A stretch of DNA of 32,146 nt from an uncultured Clostridia bacterium (lineage in GTDB: Bacteria; Bacillota; Clostridia; Oscillospirales; Oscillospiraceae). Under the pieces are notes generated by a model. The model saw nothing but the letters and a program-made list of their open reading frames with translations, was not told the origin of the DNA and ran no database searches. Position numbers and translations under genes: made by a program. The DNA lies in NCBI GenBank assembly GCA_946186375.1, contig CAMHMZ010000031.1, positions 1 through 32,146 of the forward strand, written 5' to 3'. Shown piece after piece: positions 8,373 through 14,925 of the stretch; the stretch's first letter is position 1, and each line of letters starts with the position of its first letter.

Positions 8373-9263
8373 TCAGGCCGCGTTCATCCGCTGCCACAGC
8401 GCCGCCGTGGAGCGAACCGTGTCCGAGAGGAGCCGGTGGTTGGCAAAATCATAGGATGACTCCGCCGGATAGCCGCGCCGGGCGCAGACGGTATAGGGTC
8501 GATTGCCCGCTTCCCCGGCGCTCAGCCAGGCCGTCTCCTCCATGAGCAGCGCGCACATCGGCACATGGTAGCTGCTGCTGACGATGAGAAGACTGTCCAC
8601 GGCGGGATGCTCCTCCCGGAGGATCCGATCCACATAGACCGCGTTCTGTACCGTGGAGAGAGACCGCTCCTCCAGCACGAGCCGCGCCGGGTCGACGCCC
8701 TGCTCCGTCAGCCAGGCGGCCATGGCGCGCGCCTCGGAGGCTTTGGGATCGTCCGCGGCGGTGTGGCCGCCGGTCAGTATGATCAGCGCCGCGGGATAGG
8801 CCTCGGCACAGGCGAGCGCGGCCTCGCAGCGGCCGACGAGCTCCGGCTTCATCCCGCCGTCTGGCTCCAGCTCGAAGCCGAAGACGACGATGCAGAGCCT
8901 CCCGTCTTCGGGCAGGCCTTCGGGCGCGCCGCTTTCGGGGATCGGACGGGCAGGCGCGGCGTAGAGCTCTTCAAAGATCCCGCTCCAGGCCCGGGCGCGC
9001 GCGGGATCGCGCTCGCGCAGCGTGTCGAGCTTCGTGTCGATCTCGCCGCGGGCCGCGCTCCCCTGCTCGCGGCAGAGAAGAAGCGCGGCTTCGACGAGCT
9101 CGTCGTCGCTTTCTATCTTCGCCTCGGGCGTCGGCGCCGGGCTTTGTGTCGGCGCTGTGGGCAGCGCTTCCATACGCAGCATCAGCAGCAGCGCCGCAAG
9201 CAGCAGCGGCGGCAGCAGCCACAGGAGCTTCCATCCGCCGGGCCGCTTCGACTCTCTCTTCAT
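8373..9263 (-). CDS. DUF218 (YdcF/SanA/ElyC family) membrane-anchored protein
   Basis: This 296-residue protein has a basic N-terminus and one membrane helix at about residues 11-29, then a Pro/Thr-rich linker (PTAPTQSPAPTPEAK), so the rest probably lies outside the membrane. The DUF218 core follows: LCIVVFGFELEPDGG, ALACAEAYPAALIILTGGHTAAD, EARAMAAWLTEQGVDPARLVLEERSLSTVQNAVY and SLLIVSSSYHVPMC. This order matches the family signature (TGG, E-ArSxNTxEN-like, S-xxHxxR-like), though the last arginine is replaced here. DUF218 proteins have been tied to envelope integrity and cell wall precursor handling, but no reaction is established. GGAGGAGAAC precedes the ATG. It lies 68 bases after the fumarylacetoacetase-family gene and may share its transcript. 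Confidence 0.85.
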   Translation of the reverse strand: MKRESKRPGGWKLLWLLPPLLLAALLLMLRMEALPTAPTQSPAPTPEAKIESDDELVEAALLLCREQGSAARGEIDTKLDTLRERDPARARAWSGIFEELYAAPARPIPESGAPEGLPEDGRLCIVVFGFELEPDGGMKPELVGRCEAALACAEAYPAALIILTGGHTAADDPKASEARAMAAWLTEQGVDPARLVLEERSLSTVQNAVYVDRILREEHPAVDSLLIVSSSYHVPMCALLMEETAWLSAGEAGNRPYTVCARRGYPAESSYDFANHRLLSDTVRSTAALWQRMNAA

Positions 9264-9299
9264 GTTCTCCTCCGTTTTGCCTCGGGTAAAAATGGCAAG

Positions 9300-9332
9300 G
9301 CGGCGCGCCCATGTAAGACGCGCCGCTTTTTT
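9300..9332 (+). terminator. GC-rich hairpin with T6 tail pointing against the genes
   Basis: GCGGCGCG pairs with CGCGCCGC and TTTTTT follows on the plus strand. That is a textbook intrinsic terminator for rightward transcription, yet both flanking genes run leftward. On the minus strand the stem is followed by CTTGCCATTTTT, a poor tract, so it would act weakly at best for the fumarylacetoacetase-family gene. Confidence 0.6.
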
Positions 9333-10165
9333 CAGATAAGACGGGTGAAGAGGCTGCCGATCCCCTCGATGCGGACCTCGACCTCGTCGCCGGCCTTGAG
9401 CCAGGCGTATTTGCTCTCCCCGCCCTCGAGCGCAACGCCGCTCGGCGTGCCGGTGAAGATGAGATCGCCGGGCTGCAGGTGCACGTATTTCGACGCGTAG
9501 CTGACGACCTGTGCGACCGGGAAGATCATGTCCGTGACGTCGCTGTCCTGGCGCTTCTCGGAGTTTACATAACTCTGTATCGCATGGGGCTTGTCCGGAT
9601 CGAACTCATCGGAGGTGACGATGCTGGGGCCGCAGGGGGCAAAGCCGGGCATGGTTTTGCCGATGAGCCACTGGCCGGAGCGCATCTGCGCGTCGCGGCA
9701 GCTGAGGTCGTTGCCGCAGGTGTAACCGAAGACGCAGGCCTTGGCCTCCTCCTCGCTCACGCCCCAGGCCTCGCGGCCCATGACGATGACGAGCTCCGCC
9801 TCATAGTCGTAGCTGTCCTCCCAGGGCGGCAGGCGCGTCTCGCTCCCGGCGGGCGCGAGCGCGTCGTCGAACTTGGAGAAGAGCACGGGGACCTTCGGGA
9901 TGGGCATATTCGTGTTGATGGCGTGCTGCCGGTAGTTGAGCCCCACGCAGAGGAGCTTTCCGACGCGGCTCAAAACATTGGCATAGACCGGCTTCTCCAC
10001 GACCGGAGCGGCCAGATCGGCGGCGAGGGCTTCGAGGCCCGCGCGGTCGGCGCCCGCGATCACGTCCTCCATCGTCAGCGAGAGCGCCGAGGCGTCGATC
10101 ACGCCGCGCGCCGTCTCGAGCGCCAGATGGATCTTCCCGTCCACAAGAATATTGCAAAGCTTCAT
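9332..10165 (-). CDS. Fumarylacetoacetate hydrolase (FAH) family protein
   Basis: This 277-residue enzyme belongs to the FAH superfamily, metal-dependent hydrolases, decarboxylases or isomerases acting on 2-oxo or 2-hydroxy acids. The catalytic domain starts at about residue 70 with CVGLNYRQHA. The likely metal ligands are Glu122 and Glu124 in YDYEAELVIVMG and Asp153 in CGNDLSCRD. The substrate-loop sequence GQWLIGKTMPGFAPCGPSIVT and the terminal LQPGDLIFTGTPSGVALE are typical of acylpyruvase/oxaloacetate tautomerase-like members (FAHD1 type). GTGGAGGGAAC precedes the ATG and a good promoter lies upstream. No pathway genes surround it, so the substrate is undetermined. Confidence 0.92.
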   Translation of the reverse strand: MKLCNILVDGKIHLALETARGVIDASALSLTMEDVIAGADRAGLEALAADLAAPVVEKPVYANVLSRVGKLLCVGLNYRQHAINTNMPIPKVPVLFSKFDDALAPAGSETRLPPWEDSYDYEAELVIVMGREAWGVSEEEAKACVFGYTCGNDLSCRDAQMRSGQWLIGKTMPGFAPCGPSIVTSDEFDPDKPHAIQSYVNSEKRQDSDVTDMIFPVAQVVSYASKYVHLQPGDLIFTGTPSGVALEGGESKYAWLKAGDEVEVRIEGIGSLFTRLI

Positions 10166-10193
10166 GCTGTTCCCTCCACAAGATATTTCTTAT

Positions 10194-10222
10194 ATTATAC
10201 CGCAGCCGCGGCCGTCTGTCCA
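10194..10222 (-). promoter_or_regulatory. Promoter of the FAH-family gene
   Basis: TGGACA (10217-10222) and a perfect TATAAT (10194-10199) on the minus strand are 17 bases apart. The promoter sits in the 60-base gap after the alpha/beta hydrolase stop and implies a leader of about 20 bases. Confidence 0.75.
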
Positions 10223-10225
10223 GTC

Positions 10226-10990
10226 TCAGCCTGCGGCATCAAGCACGGCGGCGATCCAGTCGGCCGCCTGCCGCTGCTGCTCCTCGGGGCTGAGGCTCGC
10301 CTCGCCGTCGCCCTTCTGCGGGCCGTAGCAGCCGAAGCCGGCGTGGTTTCCGCCCTTAAGCACGAGCTCCAGGCAGCGGTCGGTGGAGAAGGCTCTCCCC
10401 TCCTCGAGTTTTTCCCGGTCGAGCACACCGTCCTCCGAGCCGTAGAGGAGCAGCTCCGTCAGCGCGGGGTCGAGCGGCTTTGTCGGATAGGCGGCGCAGA
10501 GGATCAGACCGTCAAGGCTCTCCCCGTGCGCGGAGGCGTAGATCGCCGCGGCCGCGCCGCCGAGCGAGTGGCCGCCGATGTACCAGTGCGCGCAGGAGTT
10601 CTCCGCCATCACGGCCTCCGCGCGGTTTATGCCGAGGAAGGCCAGACGCGCGGGCATCCTGACAAGATAGACGTCGATCCCCCGCTCGGCGAGCAGCCGC
10701 AGGAAGGGCGCGTAAGCCGTCTCCTCGACCTTGCCGCCGGGATAGAAGATCAGCGCCCGGTCGGCTGAGGGGCCGTCGAAGAGCCAGCCGGTGCCGGTTT
10801 TGCTGACGGTGACGGCTGCGTCGCTCTCGAGCGCCGCAAGGGCCTCGGGCGCTGCGTGATAATAGTCGGACACATAGAGTGCGGCGGCCAGACACAGCAG
10901 CAGGATCAGCGCGCCGCAGCACAGCAGCACGCGCCGCGCACGCTGCCGCTCCCCTGTTTTCTCCCGCTCGGGCGGGTATTCACACTGCAT
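10226..10990 (-). CDS. Membrane-anchored alpha/beta hydrolase
   Basis: This 254-residue protein has a charged N-terminus, a single membrane helix at about residues 20-40 and an alpha/beta hydrolase domain that should face outside. The catalytic triad is visible: Ser142 in GGHSLGGAAAA, Asp187 in LYGSEDGVLD and His216 in GGNHAGFG. The oxyanion region is RALIFYPGGKVEETAYAPF. This matches the Abhydrolase_5-type clostridial family (YPGGKV, GGNHAxFG), whose substrates are not known; an esterase or lipase-like activity is likely. Family length is about 250. The ATG is preceded by GGGGAGAGCTC. Its probable promoter is about 150 bases upstream, leaving a long AT-rich leader. Confidence 0.87.
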   Translation of the reverse strand: MQCEYPPEREKTGERQRARRVLLCCGALILLLCLAAALYVSDYYHAAPEALAALESDAAVTVSKTGTGWLFDGPSADRALIFYPGGKVEETAYAPFLRLLAERGIDVYLVRMPARLAFLGINRAEAVMAENSCAHWYIGGHSLGGAAAAIYASAHGESLDGLILCAAYPTKPLDPALTELLLYGSEDGVLDREKLEEGRAFSTDRCLELVLKGGNHAGFGCYGPQKGDGEASLSPEEQQRQAADWIAAVLDAAG

Positions 10991-11143
10991 GAGCTCTCCC
11001 CTTTCGCCGCTTCCAGCCTTGATGCGGAAGTCGCGTGATACATGTTTACATAATTTTAGTTTACATATTTGTATTTACGTAATTATTTGTTTCGTTGTTT
11101 ATGTTATCTTTTCATGATCGTCCAGCAGATCGATCCTGTGCAT

Positions 11144-11172
11144 ATTGTACCACAGCAGGATCGCCAGAGCAA
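11144..11172 (-). promoter_or_regulatory. Promoter of the alpha/beta hydrolase gene, long leader
   Basis: TTGCTC (11167-11172) and TACAAT (11144-11149) on the minus strand are 17 bases apart, with GTGG before the -10. The same GTGGTACAAT core and a nearby GCGGCCGC occur at the promoter at 13552-13580. The next gene downstream starts about 145 bases after the predicted start point. Confidence 0.6.
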
Positions 11173-11270
11173 CAGACATTCGGGGCGGCCGCAAGCAGCA
11201 GCTTCCGCTCCCCCGCCGGCAGACCGGATTGCTCGTATATTTTTCCGGCTTTCCTGCCCGCTGCATACAG

Positions 11271-11332
11271 AAAAGACGGAGGACTCCCTCCGGGAAGATC
11301 TCCGCGATCTTCTTCAGAGCGATCCTCCGTCT
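11271..11332 (-). terminator. Candidate terminator of the 12461-13498/11371-12471 unit
   Basis: AGACGGAGGA (11274-11283) pairs with TCCTCCGTCT (11323-11332), and an inner hairpin GAAGATC/GATCTTC fills the loop. On the minus strand the structure is followed by TTTTC. It lies about 40 bases past the stop at 11371. The T-run is short, so efficiency is uncertain. Confidence 0.5.
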
Positions 11333-11370
11333 CATCCCTGTTCGTCTCTGGCCCGTGTGCGAGCCCTGTG

Positions 11371-12471
11371 TCAGATCAGGTACAGCGCATCGGCCAGCAG
11401 CGTTCCCCCGTCATCGATCAGCACCAGCTGAATGTGCTCATCCATTTGAACACGGCCGTTTTGTCCTCCGACTTCCGAGGAATATCTGATATCCGCCAGG
11501 TATCTGTTCTCTCCCAGGTCTGTCATTCTGCATATTTCCGTAGACAGCACCTTTACCGACCGCGTCTTGGAATAGCGAAGTCCGTCAATGGCCAGATGCA
11601 GCATGGTCTGCAATTGACTGTCCGGAACGATCATTCGGCACAGCGACAAATAATAGCCCATGGCAGAGTCGTGAATATTAGCGGAGAACGAAACATACTG
11701 ATGAACGAATTCCGGAACATATTCCTCTGCTTCTTCCCGGATCGCCGCACTACACCGATCCAAAAAGACCTCCTCCGTCAGATCCTCCGGCCCAAGCTCT
11801 GTGCCGTCTTCCCTGCAGACGCGAAGCGAGAGCTCGCCTAAATACGGCGGCGTTTCGTATCGCACCAGTGTGGGCAGATCTGCATAGTGCCGGTAGCATT
11901 CCTCCAAAGTCTGATAAGGGATCTCATCTTCCGCGATGAACTCTCTTTCCAGGCGAAGATTCCCGAGAAACACCATGTAATCCGGCGGAACGGTGACCTG
12001 TGAAGTCCGGTAGTACGGGGAGAAATCAAACTGCTCCTGTTTGATCCCCCAAACGGGAAGATGATACCTCATTTCTCCGACCGGGGCAAAGCTGACCTCG
12101 CCCAGCTTCTGCCCGTCTGCGGCAACGACCGAATACAGCTGGCTCTCCTCGCTGCTGTTGAGGTGATCCTTTACCAATTTTGCATTTTGAAGCAGATCCT
12201 GAACAAAGCTCTGGCTTTCCTCCGAATCCCTTATGCTCGGTTCAAGCTCTGAGAGCGCGTCCTCTGCGGCCTCCGGAATCGTCTGCTCCAGGGACTGCTG
12301 ATAATCCATGAGCGCATATTTGATTTGAGAAGCCTCAAAATGCACCAGATAATCGTGAAACACGTACAGTCCCACAGCGCCGAGCAGCAGCAGAACGCCG
12401 GCATAAACGGCCAGACCAAGGAGAAAGCCGTTTCTTTTCTTTCTGCCGCAAGAGATTTTTTTATCGTTCAC
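11371..12471 (-). CDS. Membrane-anchored protein of unknown function
   Basis: I do not recognise this 366-residue protein. It has a very basic start (NDKKISCGRKKRNG), one membrane helix at about residues 15-38, and a large acidic domain that should face outside. The first external part is helical and acidic (SLEQTIPEAAEDALSELEPS). A mixed region follows with YSVVAADGQKLGEVSFAPVGEM. The C-terminal 150 residues have a beta-rich end (VKVLSTEICRMTDLGENRYLADIRY, IQLVLIDDGGTLLADALY) that recalls NTF2-like or anti-sigma-type accessory domains, though this is only an impression. The GTG start overlaps the end of the glycosidase-domain gene by 11 bases and uses its GAGGGGAG as ribosome site. The coupling suggests the two products act together at the cell surface. 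Confidence 0.75.
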   Translation of the reverse strand: MNDKKISCGRKKRNGFLLGLAVYAGVLLLLGAVGLYVFHDYLVHFEASQIKYALMDYQQSLEQTIPEAAEDALSELEPSIRDSEESQSFVQDLLQNAKLVKDHLNSSEESQLYSVVAADGQKLGEVSFAPVGEMRYHLPVWGIKQEQFDFSPYYRTSQVTVPPDYMVFLGNLRLEREFIAEDEIPYQTLEECYRHYADLPTLVRYETPPYLGELSLRVCREDGTELGPEDLTEEVFLDRCSAAIREEAEEYVPEFVHQYVSFSANIHDSAMGYYLSLCRMIVPDSQLQTMLHLAIDGLRYSKTRSVKVLSTEICRMTDLGENRYLADIRYSSEVGGQNGRVQMDEHIQLVLIDDGGTLLADALYLI

Positions 12472-13498
12472 GCTTCTGTCTCCCCTCTTTTAAGACAACA
12501 AAGCTGCTCGGAATAGGACGGGTTCCGATAATCGAAGCGCTGTCGTTTATATATTCGCCGTTAAACCACATCAGACTGGATGACCCACCATCCAGATTGC
12601 ACGCATTGACCGCACCAAACCGAAGCATCACATCGGCCAGGTCAAGATAGCTTGCGCCAAGCCGCGAGGGCTGCCGTCCCTCGATGACCAGCATCAGGAT
12701 CGCGCCGTCTGAACGCTGCCCAATGGCTGTGCGCGGATTGAGGCCGCTTTTCAGCGTTTCCTCCGGCGCTATTTCTCCGTTGATGACCAGAACCGGGCCA
12801 AAACCGCAGCCCTCCTGAATGTCCCACTTCTCGATATCTTCCTTTGACTGAAAACCGACATGAAGAATATAGCTGCTGTCGATCCCGACAAATCCTCGCC
12901 CCACGCCGGCATATTCGCAGTATACTTCCCCGCCGGAAACAAGAAGCGTGTCAGGGCTGGCGCCGTTGCCCGCCCCGTTTGTGTCCGGGAAGCCGCCTCC
13001 GTTGATGCCGGCGACCCCATCGTTCGCCTCCACATAATATTGCACTGTATAGCCTTTGTTTCCGATCGATTTGGGCTCGCAGCCCAGGATCACCCGGGAC
13101 GGATCCAGCACGATCAGCATGTAGCCGGAATAACTGCTGCCTTTGACGGGGACAAGGATCAGACCGTCGCCGTCATCATCCACATATCCCCAGGCGTCCG
13201 GCTCTGCGGAGGTCTTCTCTTCCGGCGCAGATACTTTCACCATCTCCGGATTTGTCTGGATCCCGATCTCCGAAGCCGCTTCAGGAACGGCCTCTTCCGG
13301 CATGGGAAAAATATCTGCCAGAAACCCGATCGCGCTGGTCTCTTTGACAGATCGGACAAAGACCTCCCGCGCCGTGTCAGACTCGCCCTGGGAAAGCATA
13401 TAGATCATCCCGAGCAAAAACAGAACTATGAAAAGCAGTGTCACCAGTAAAACAGCCGTTATCCGGGCAAAAATGCGCATCAGAACGCCCCCCGCCAT
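12461..13498 (-). CDS. Phosphodiester glycosidase (NAGPA/DUF2233) domain protein, membrane-anchored
   Basis: This protein of about 345 residues carries a NAGPA-type domain, named after the mammalian enzyme that removes GlcNAc from phosphodiester-linked glycans. Bacterial members process wall teichoic acid or exopolysaccharide phosphodiesters, or affect sporulation. A membrane anchor lies at residues 12-35, then a Pro/Glu-rich stalk (residues 64-103). The domain core shows AGINGGGFPD (163-172), GFGPVLVINGE, NPRTAIGQRSDG (254-265), and the signature CNLDGGSSSLMW (300-311). Two starts are possible: ATG at 13498 (AGGGAA upstream) and ATG at 13480 (GGGGGG upstream); the shorter form begins MRIFARITAVLL, a usual anchor start. 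It overlaps the next gene by 11 bases. Substrate is inferred only from the family. Confidence 0.9.
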   Translation of the reverse strand: MAGGVLMRIFARITAVLLVTLLFIVLFLLGMIYMLSQGESDTAREVFVRSVKETSAIGFLADIFPMPEEAVPEAASEIGIQTNPEMVKVSAPEEKTSAEPDAWGYVDDDGDGLILVPVKGSSYSGYMLIVLDPSRVILGCEPKSIGNKGYTVQYYVEANDGVAGINGGGFPDTNGAGNGASPDTLLVSGGEVYCEYAGVGRGFVGIDSSYILHVGFQSKEDIEKWDIQEGCGFGPVLVINGEIAPEETLKSGLNPRTAIGQRSDGAILMLVIEGRQPSRLGASYLDLADVMLRFGAVNACNLDGGSSSLMWFNGEYINDSASIIGTRPIPSSFVVLKEGRQKRER

Positions 13499-13551
13499 TA
13501 TGATTCCCTATTTATGTTGTTTGTGTCAGAATTCACCAGTCAAACATTGTT

Positions 13552-13580
13552 ATTGTACCACAGCGTATGCACTGTGGCAA
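13552..13580 (-). promoter_or_regulatory. Promoter of the glycosidase-domain gene
   Basis: TTGCCA (13575-13580) and TACAAT (13552-13557) on the minus strand are 17 bases apart, giving a leader of about 47 bases. It shares CTGTTGC, GCTGTGGTACAAT and an upstream GCGGCCGC with the promoter at 11144-11172. A short palindrome (CCACAG/CTGTGG) spans the spacer. Confidence 0.7.
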
Positions 13581-13723
13581 CAGTCATTTGTCGTGCGGCC
13601 GCTCAGGAAGAAAAGCCGGCTGCGCGTGATTTTTTCATCGGCTCCTGTCCCGACATAAGAACAGGCCCCGGGCGGGTGTTTCGTCTGTCGGTCTATTATT
13701 TTTTGTCTTGATAGTGACTAATT

Positions 13724-13885
13724 GGAGTTTAGCGACGAATTCGGAATTCGGAGTTCGGAATGAAGGGAAACGAAGGATGTCGTAGGGGCCGATCCCCTGA
13801 TCGGCCCGCAAATCCGACCTGTACAGGCGGGGCGATGAGGGCATCGCCCCCTACGACATCATTTCAAACTCAGCGCTAAACTTCC
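13724..13885. repeat. Modular palindromic intergenic repeat, copy A
   Basis: GGAGTTTAGCG at the left end matches the inverse of CGCTAAACTTCC at the right end. Inside, a GAATTCGGAATTCGGAG tract leads to GATGTCGTAGGGG, which pairs with CCCCTACGACATC. Between these are two different small hairpins: GGGCCGATC/GATCGGCCC and GGGGCGATG/CATCGCCCC, separated by a TGTACAGG centre. Related pieces occur near 28625-28885, 28909-28978 and 31886-32146. There is no coding capacity; the 69-codon minus frame across it is just the repeat being open. The element fills much of the 467-base gap between two operons. Confidence 0.75.
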
Positions 13886-13916
13886 GTTTACCGAAAACCG
13901 AAAACTCACGCAAAAC

Positions 13917-13948
13917 ATAAGAGCCGCGGGCGAACCCGCGGCTCTTTT
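13917..13948 (-). terminator. Terminator of the reductase operon
   Basis: AAGAGCCGCGGG pairs perfectly with CCCGCGGCTCTT around CGAA, 18 bases past the last stop of the operon. A-rich and T-rich flanks lie on both sides, so it may act in both directions. The minus-strand tail is TTATGTTTTG, slightly interrupted. Confidence 0.75.
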
Positions 13949-13965
13949 GCTTTGTGTATAGAGGC

Positions 13966-14706
13966 TCAGTGCTTGTGGCCCTTGTCGGCGCCCTTGTCGC
14001 CCACGCCGAAGTGCAGCTCCTTCATGCCCTCGACCTCGTCGCAGATATCCTTGAGCGCGCACACCGAACAGTCGGTGGACAGGCCCTCGAGGATGTGTGT
14101 GAGGGTGTTGGTCACGGCGCTGGACTTCTTGGCCAGATCCTTCATGGCGCCGAAATCGAAGCTCGGCGCGGTGACGAAGATGACCGTGGCGTTGAGGACG
14201 TTCGGGTCCTTCTTATAGGCCTTGATGTAGCTGGCTCCGATGTTCTTGAAGCTGATGCCCTTGCGGATGGCCTGCTTGCTCACGCGCACCTGCTCCCGGT
14301 AGTTCTCCGGGGACATACGGACCATGTAGCCCTCCGGGTAGACGTGGTACTTGGCAAACTCGATGTCCTTGAGGATGCGGTAGACCGCCTCGTCGTCCCC
14401 GTCGAGGACGCCCACGCGCAGCAGCACGATGCGGGCAAAGTCGACCGGCTCGGAGATCTCGCCCAGATCCCTGCCGTAGAGCAGAACCTGATCCTTGTCC
14501 ACCAGCTCCGGAGAGGAGGTGAAAAGCACATAGTTTGCCGAGCCCTTGCCGGAGGCGCCCAGCTCATAGGCCGCGTCCTTCTGGAGCACCAGCTCGCTCG
14601 AGCCGATGTCCTTCCACTCGCTGCCGGGCTGGTAGGGCCAGACCTTCGGGGCTCCCTTTTCGAGCAGCGCCTTGGTGTCTTTGATGAGAGAATTGTACAG
14701 TTCCAT
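13966..14706 (-). CDS. Stand-alone acetyl-CoA synthase middle-domain-like protein (CdhC/AcsB-related)
   Basis: This 246-residue protein resembles, by eye, the middle region of acetyl-CoA synthase. The segment RVSKQAIRKGISFKNIGASYIKAYKK lines up with the AcsB stretch of pattern RVSK-A--KG--FKN-G, followed in both by a V-x-IFVT/IFTD strand. In AcsB the A-cluster cysteines come next; here a compact CxxCx5C (Cys213, Cys216, Cys222) follows, and then the protein ends with a His/Lys/Gly tail (H232, H244, H246). The later AcsB ligands, including the Cys-Gly-Cys of the nickel site, are absent, so it cannot be a complete synthase. It could bind one Fe-S cluster or another metal. It is the last gene of the operon, nine bases after the 55-residue peptide gene, with no clear ribosome site, so coupling is likely. 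Function unknown. Confidence 0.75.
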   Translation of the reverse strand: MELYNSLIKDTKALLEKGAPKVWPYQPGSEWKDIGSSELVLQKDAAYELGASGKGSANYVLFTSSPELVDKDQVLLYGRDLGEISEPVDFARIVLLRVGVLDGDDEAVYRILKDIEFAKYHVYPEGYMVRMSPENYREQVRVSKQAIRKGISFKNIGASYIKAYKKDPNVLNATVIFVTAPSFDFGAMKDLAKKSSAVTNTLTHILEGLSTDCSVCALKDICDEVEGMKELHFGVGDKGADKGHKH

Positions 14707-14715
14707 GCGATTATA

Positions 14716-14883
14716 CTAGAATACCAGATCCACTTTCTTCCGGTCGAACATGGTGTTGACCTGCTTGTAGGCCCAGCCAAGCACCTTCTGGTCGAGGTTC
14801 CAGAAATAGACCACGAACAGGACACAGATGACGATCAGGAGGACCTTGATGAGCTTCAGCAGCGCTTTAGCCAATTTAGCCAT
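14716..14883 (-). CDS. Small single-pass membrane peptide (55 residues)
   Basis: This short gene encodes 55 residues: a basic amphipathic start (MAKLAKALLKLIK), one strongly hydrophobic helix at about residues 9-29, and a polar, positively charged tail ending FDRKKVDLVF. The ATG at 14883 is supported by AAAGGAG eight bases upstream; an in-frame TTG at 14901 would include that site. It is enclosed in the reductase operon, 42 bases after the activase gene and nine bases before the ACS-like gene. It may tether soluble operon products to the membrane, but nothing in the sequence names a partner. Its consistent spacing and good ribosome site make it a believable gene. Confidence 0.75.
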   Translation of the reverse strand: MAKLAKALLKLIKVLLIVICVLFVVYFWNLDQKVLGWAYKQVNTMFDRKKVDLVF

Positions 14884-14925
14884 TGATTGCTCTCCTTTCA
14901 ATTGATGGGTGGGAAAGTCCGCCGC

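Larger units (their letters stand above)
10991..11370. other. 380-base gene-free gap
   Basis: The left part (11040-11110) is an unusually AT-rich tract inside this GC-rich window, and forms the leader of the alpha/beta hydrolase gene. The middle holds a minus-strand promoter (11144-11172) and the right part a terminator-like hairpin (11271-11332). A 78-codon frame on the minus strand overlaps both signals and has no ribosome site or recognisable domain, so no gene is called. Confidence 0.6.

Noticed and set aside
11099..11335. 78-codon minus-strand frame in the 10991-11370 gap
   Set aside because: It overlaps both a terminator-like hairpin and the promoter at 11144-11172, and its translation shows no domain or signal.
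13635..13844. 69-codon minus-strand frame in the gap before the reductase operon
   Set aside because: It runs through the palindromic repeat, has no ribosome site, and its translation shows only repeat-derived low-complexity sequence.
13966..14706. Complete acetyl-CoA synthase or CO dehydrogenase subunit
   Set aside because: The protein is 246 residues, against about 730 for AcsB, and lacks the later A-cluster ligands including Cys-Gly-Cys.
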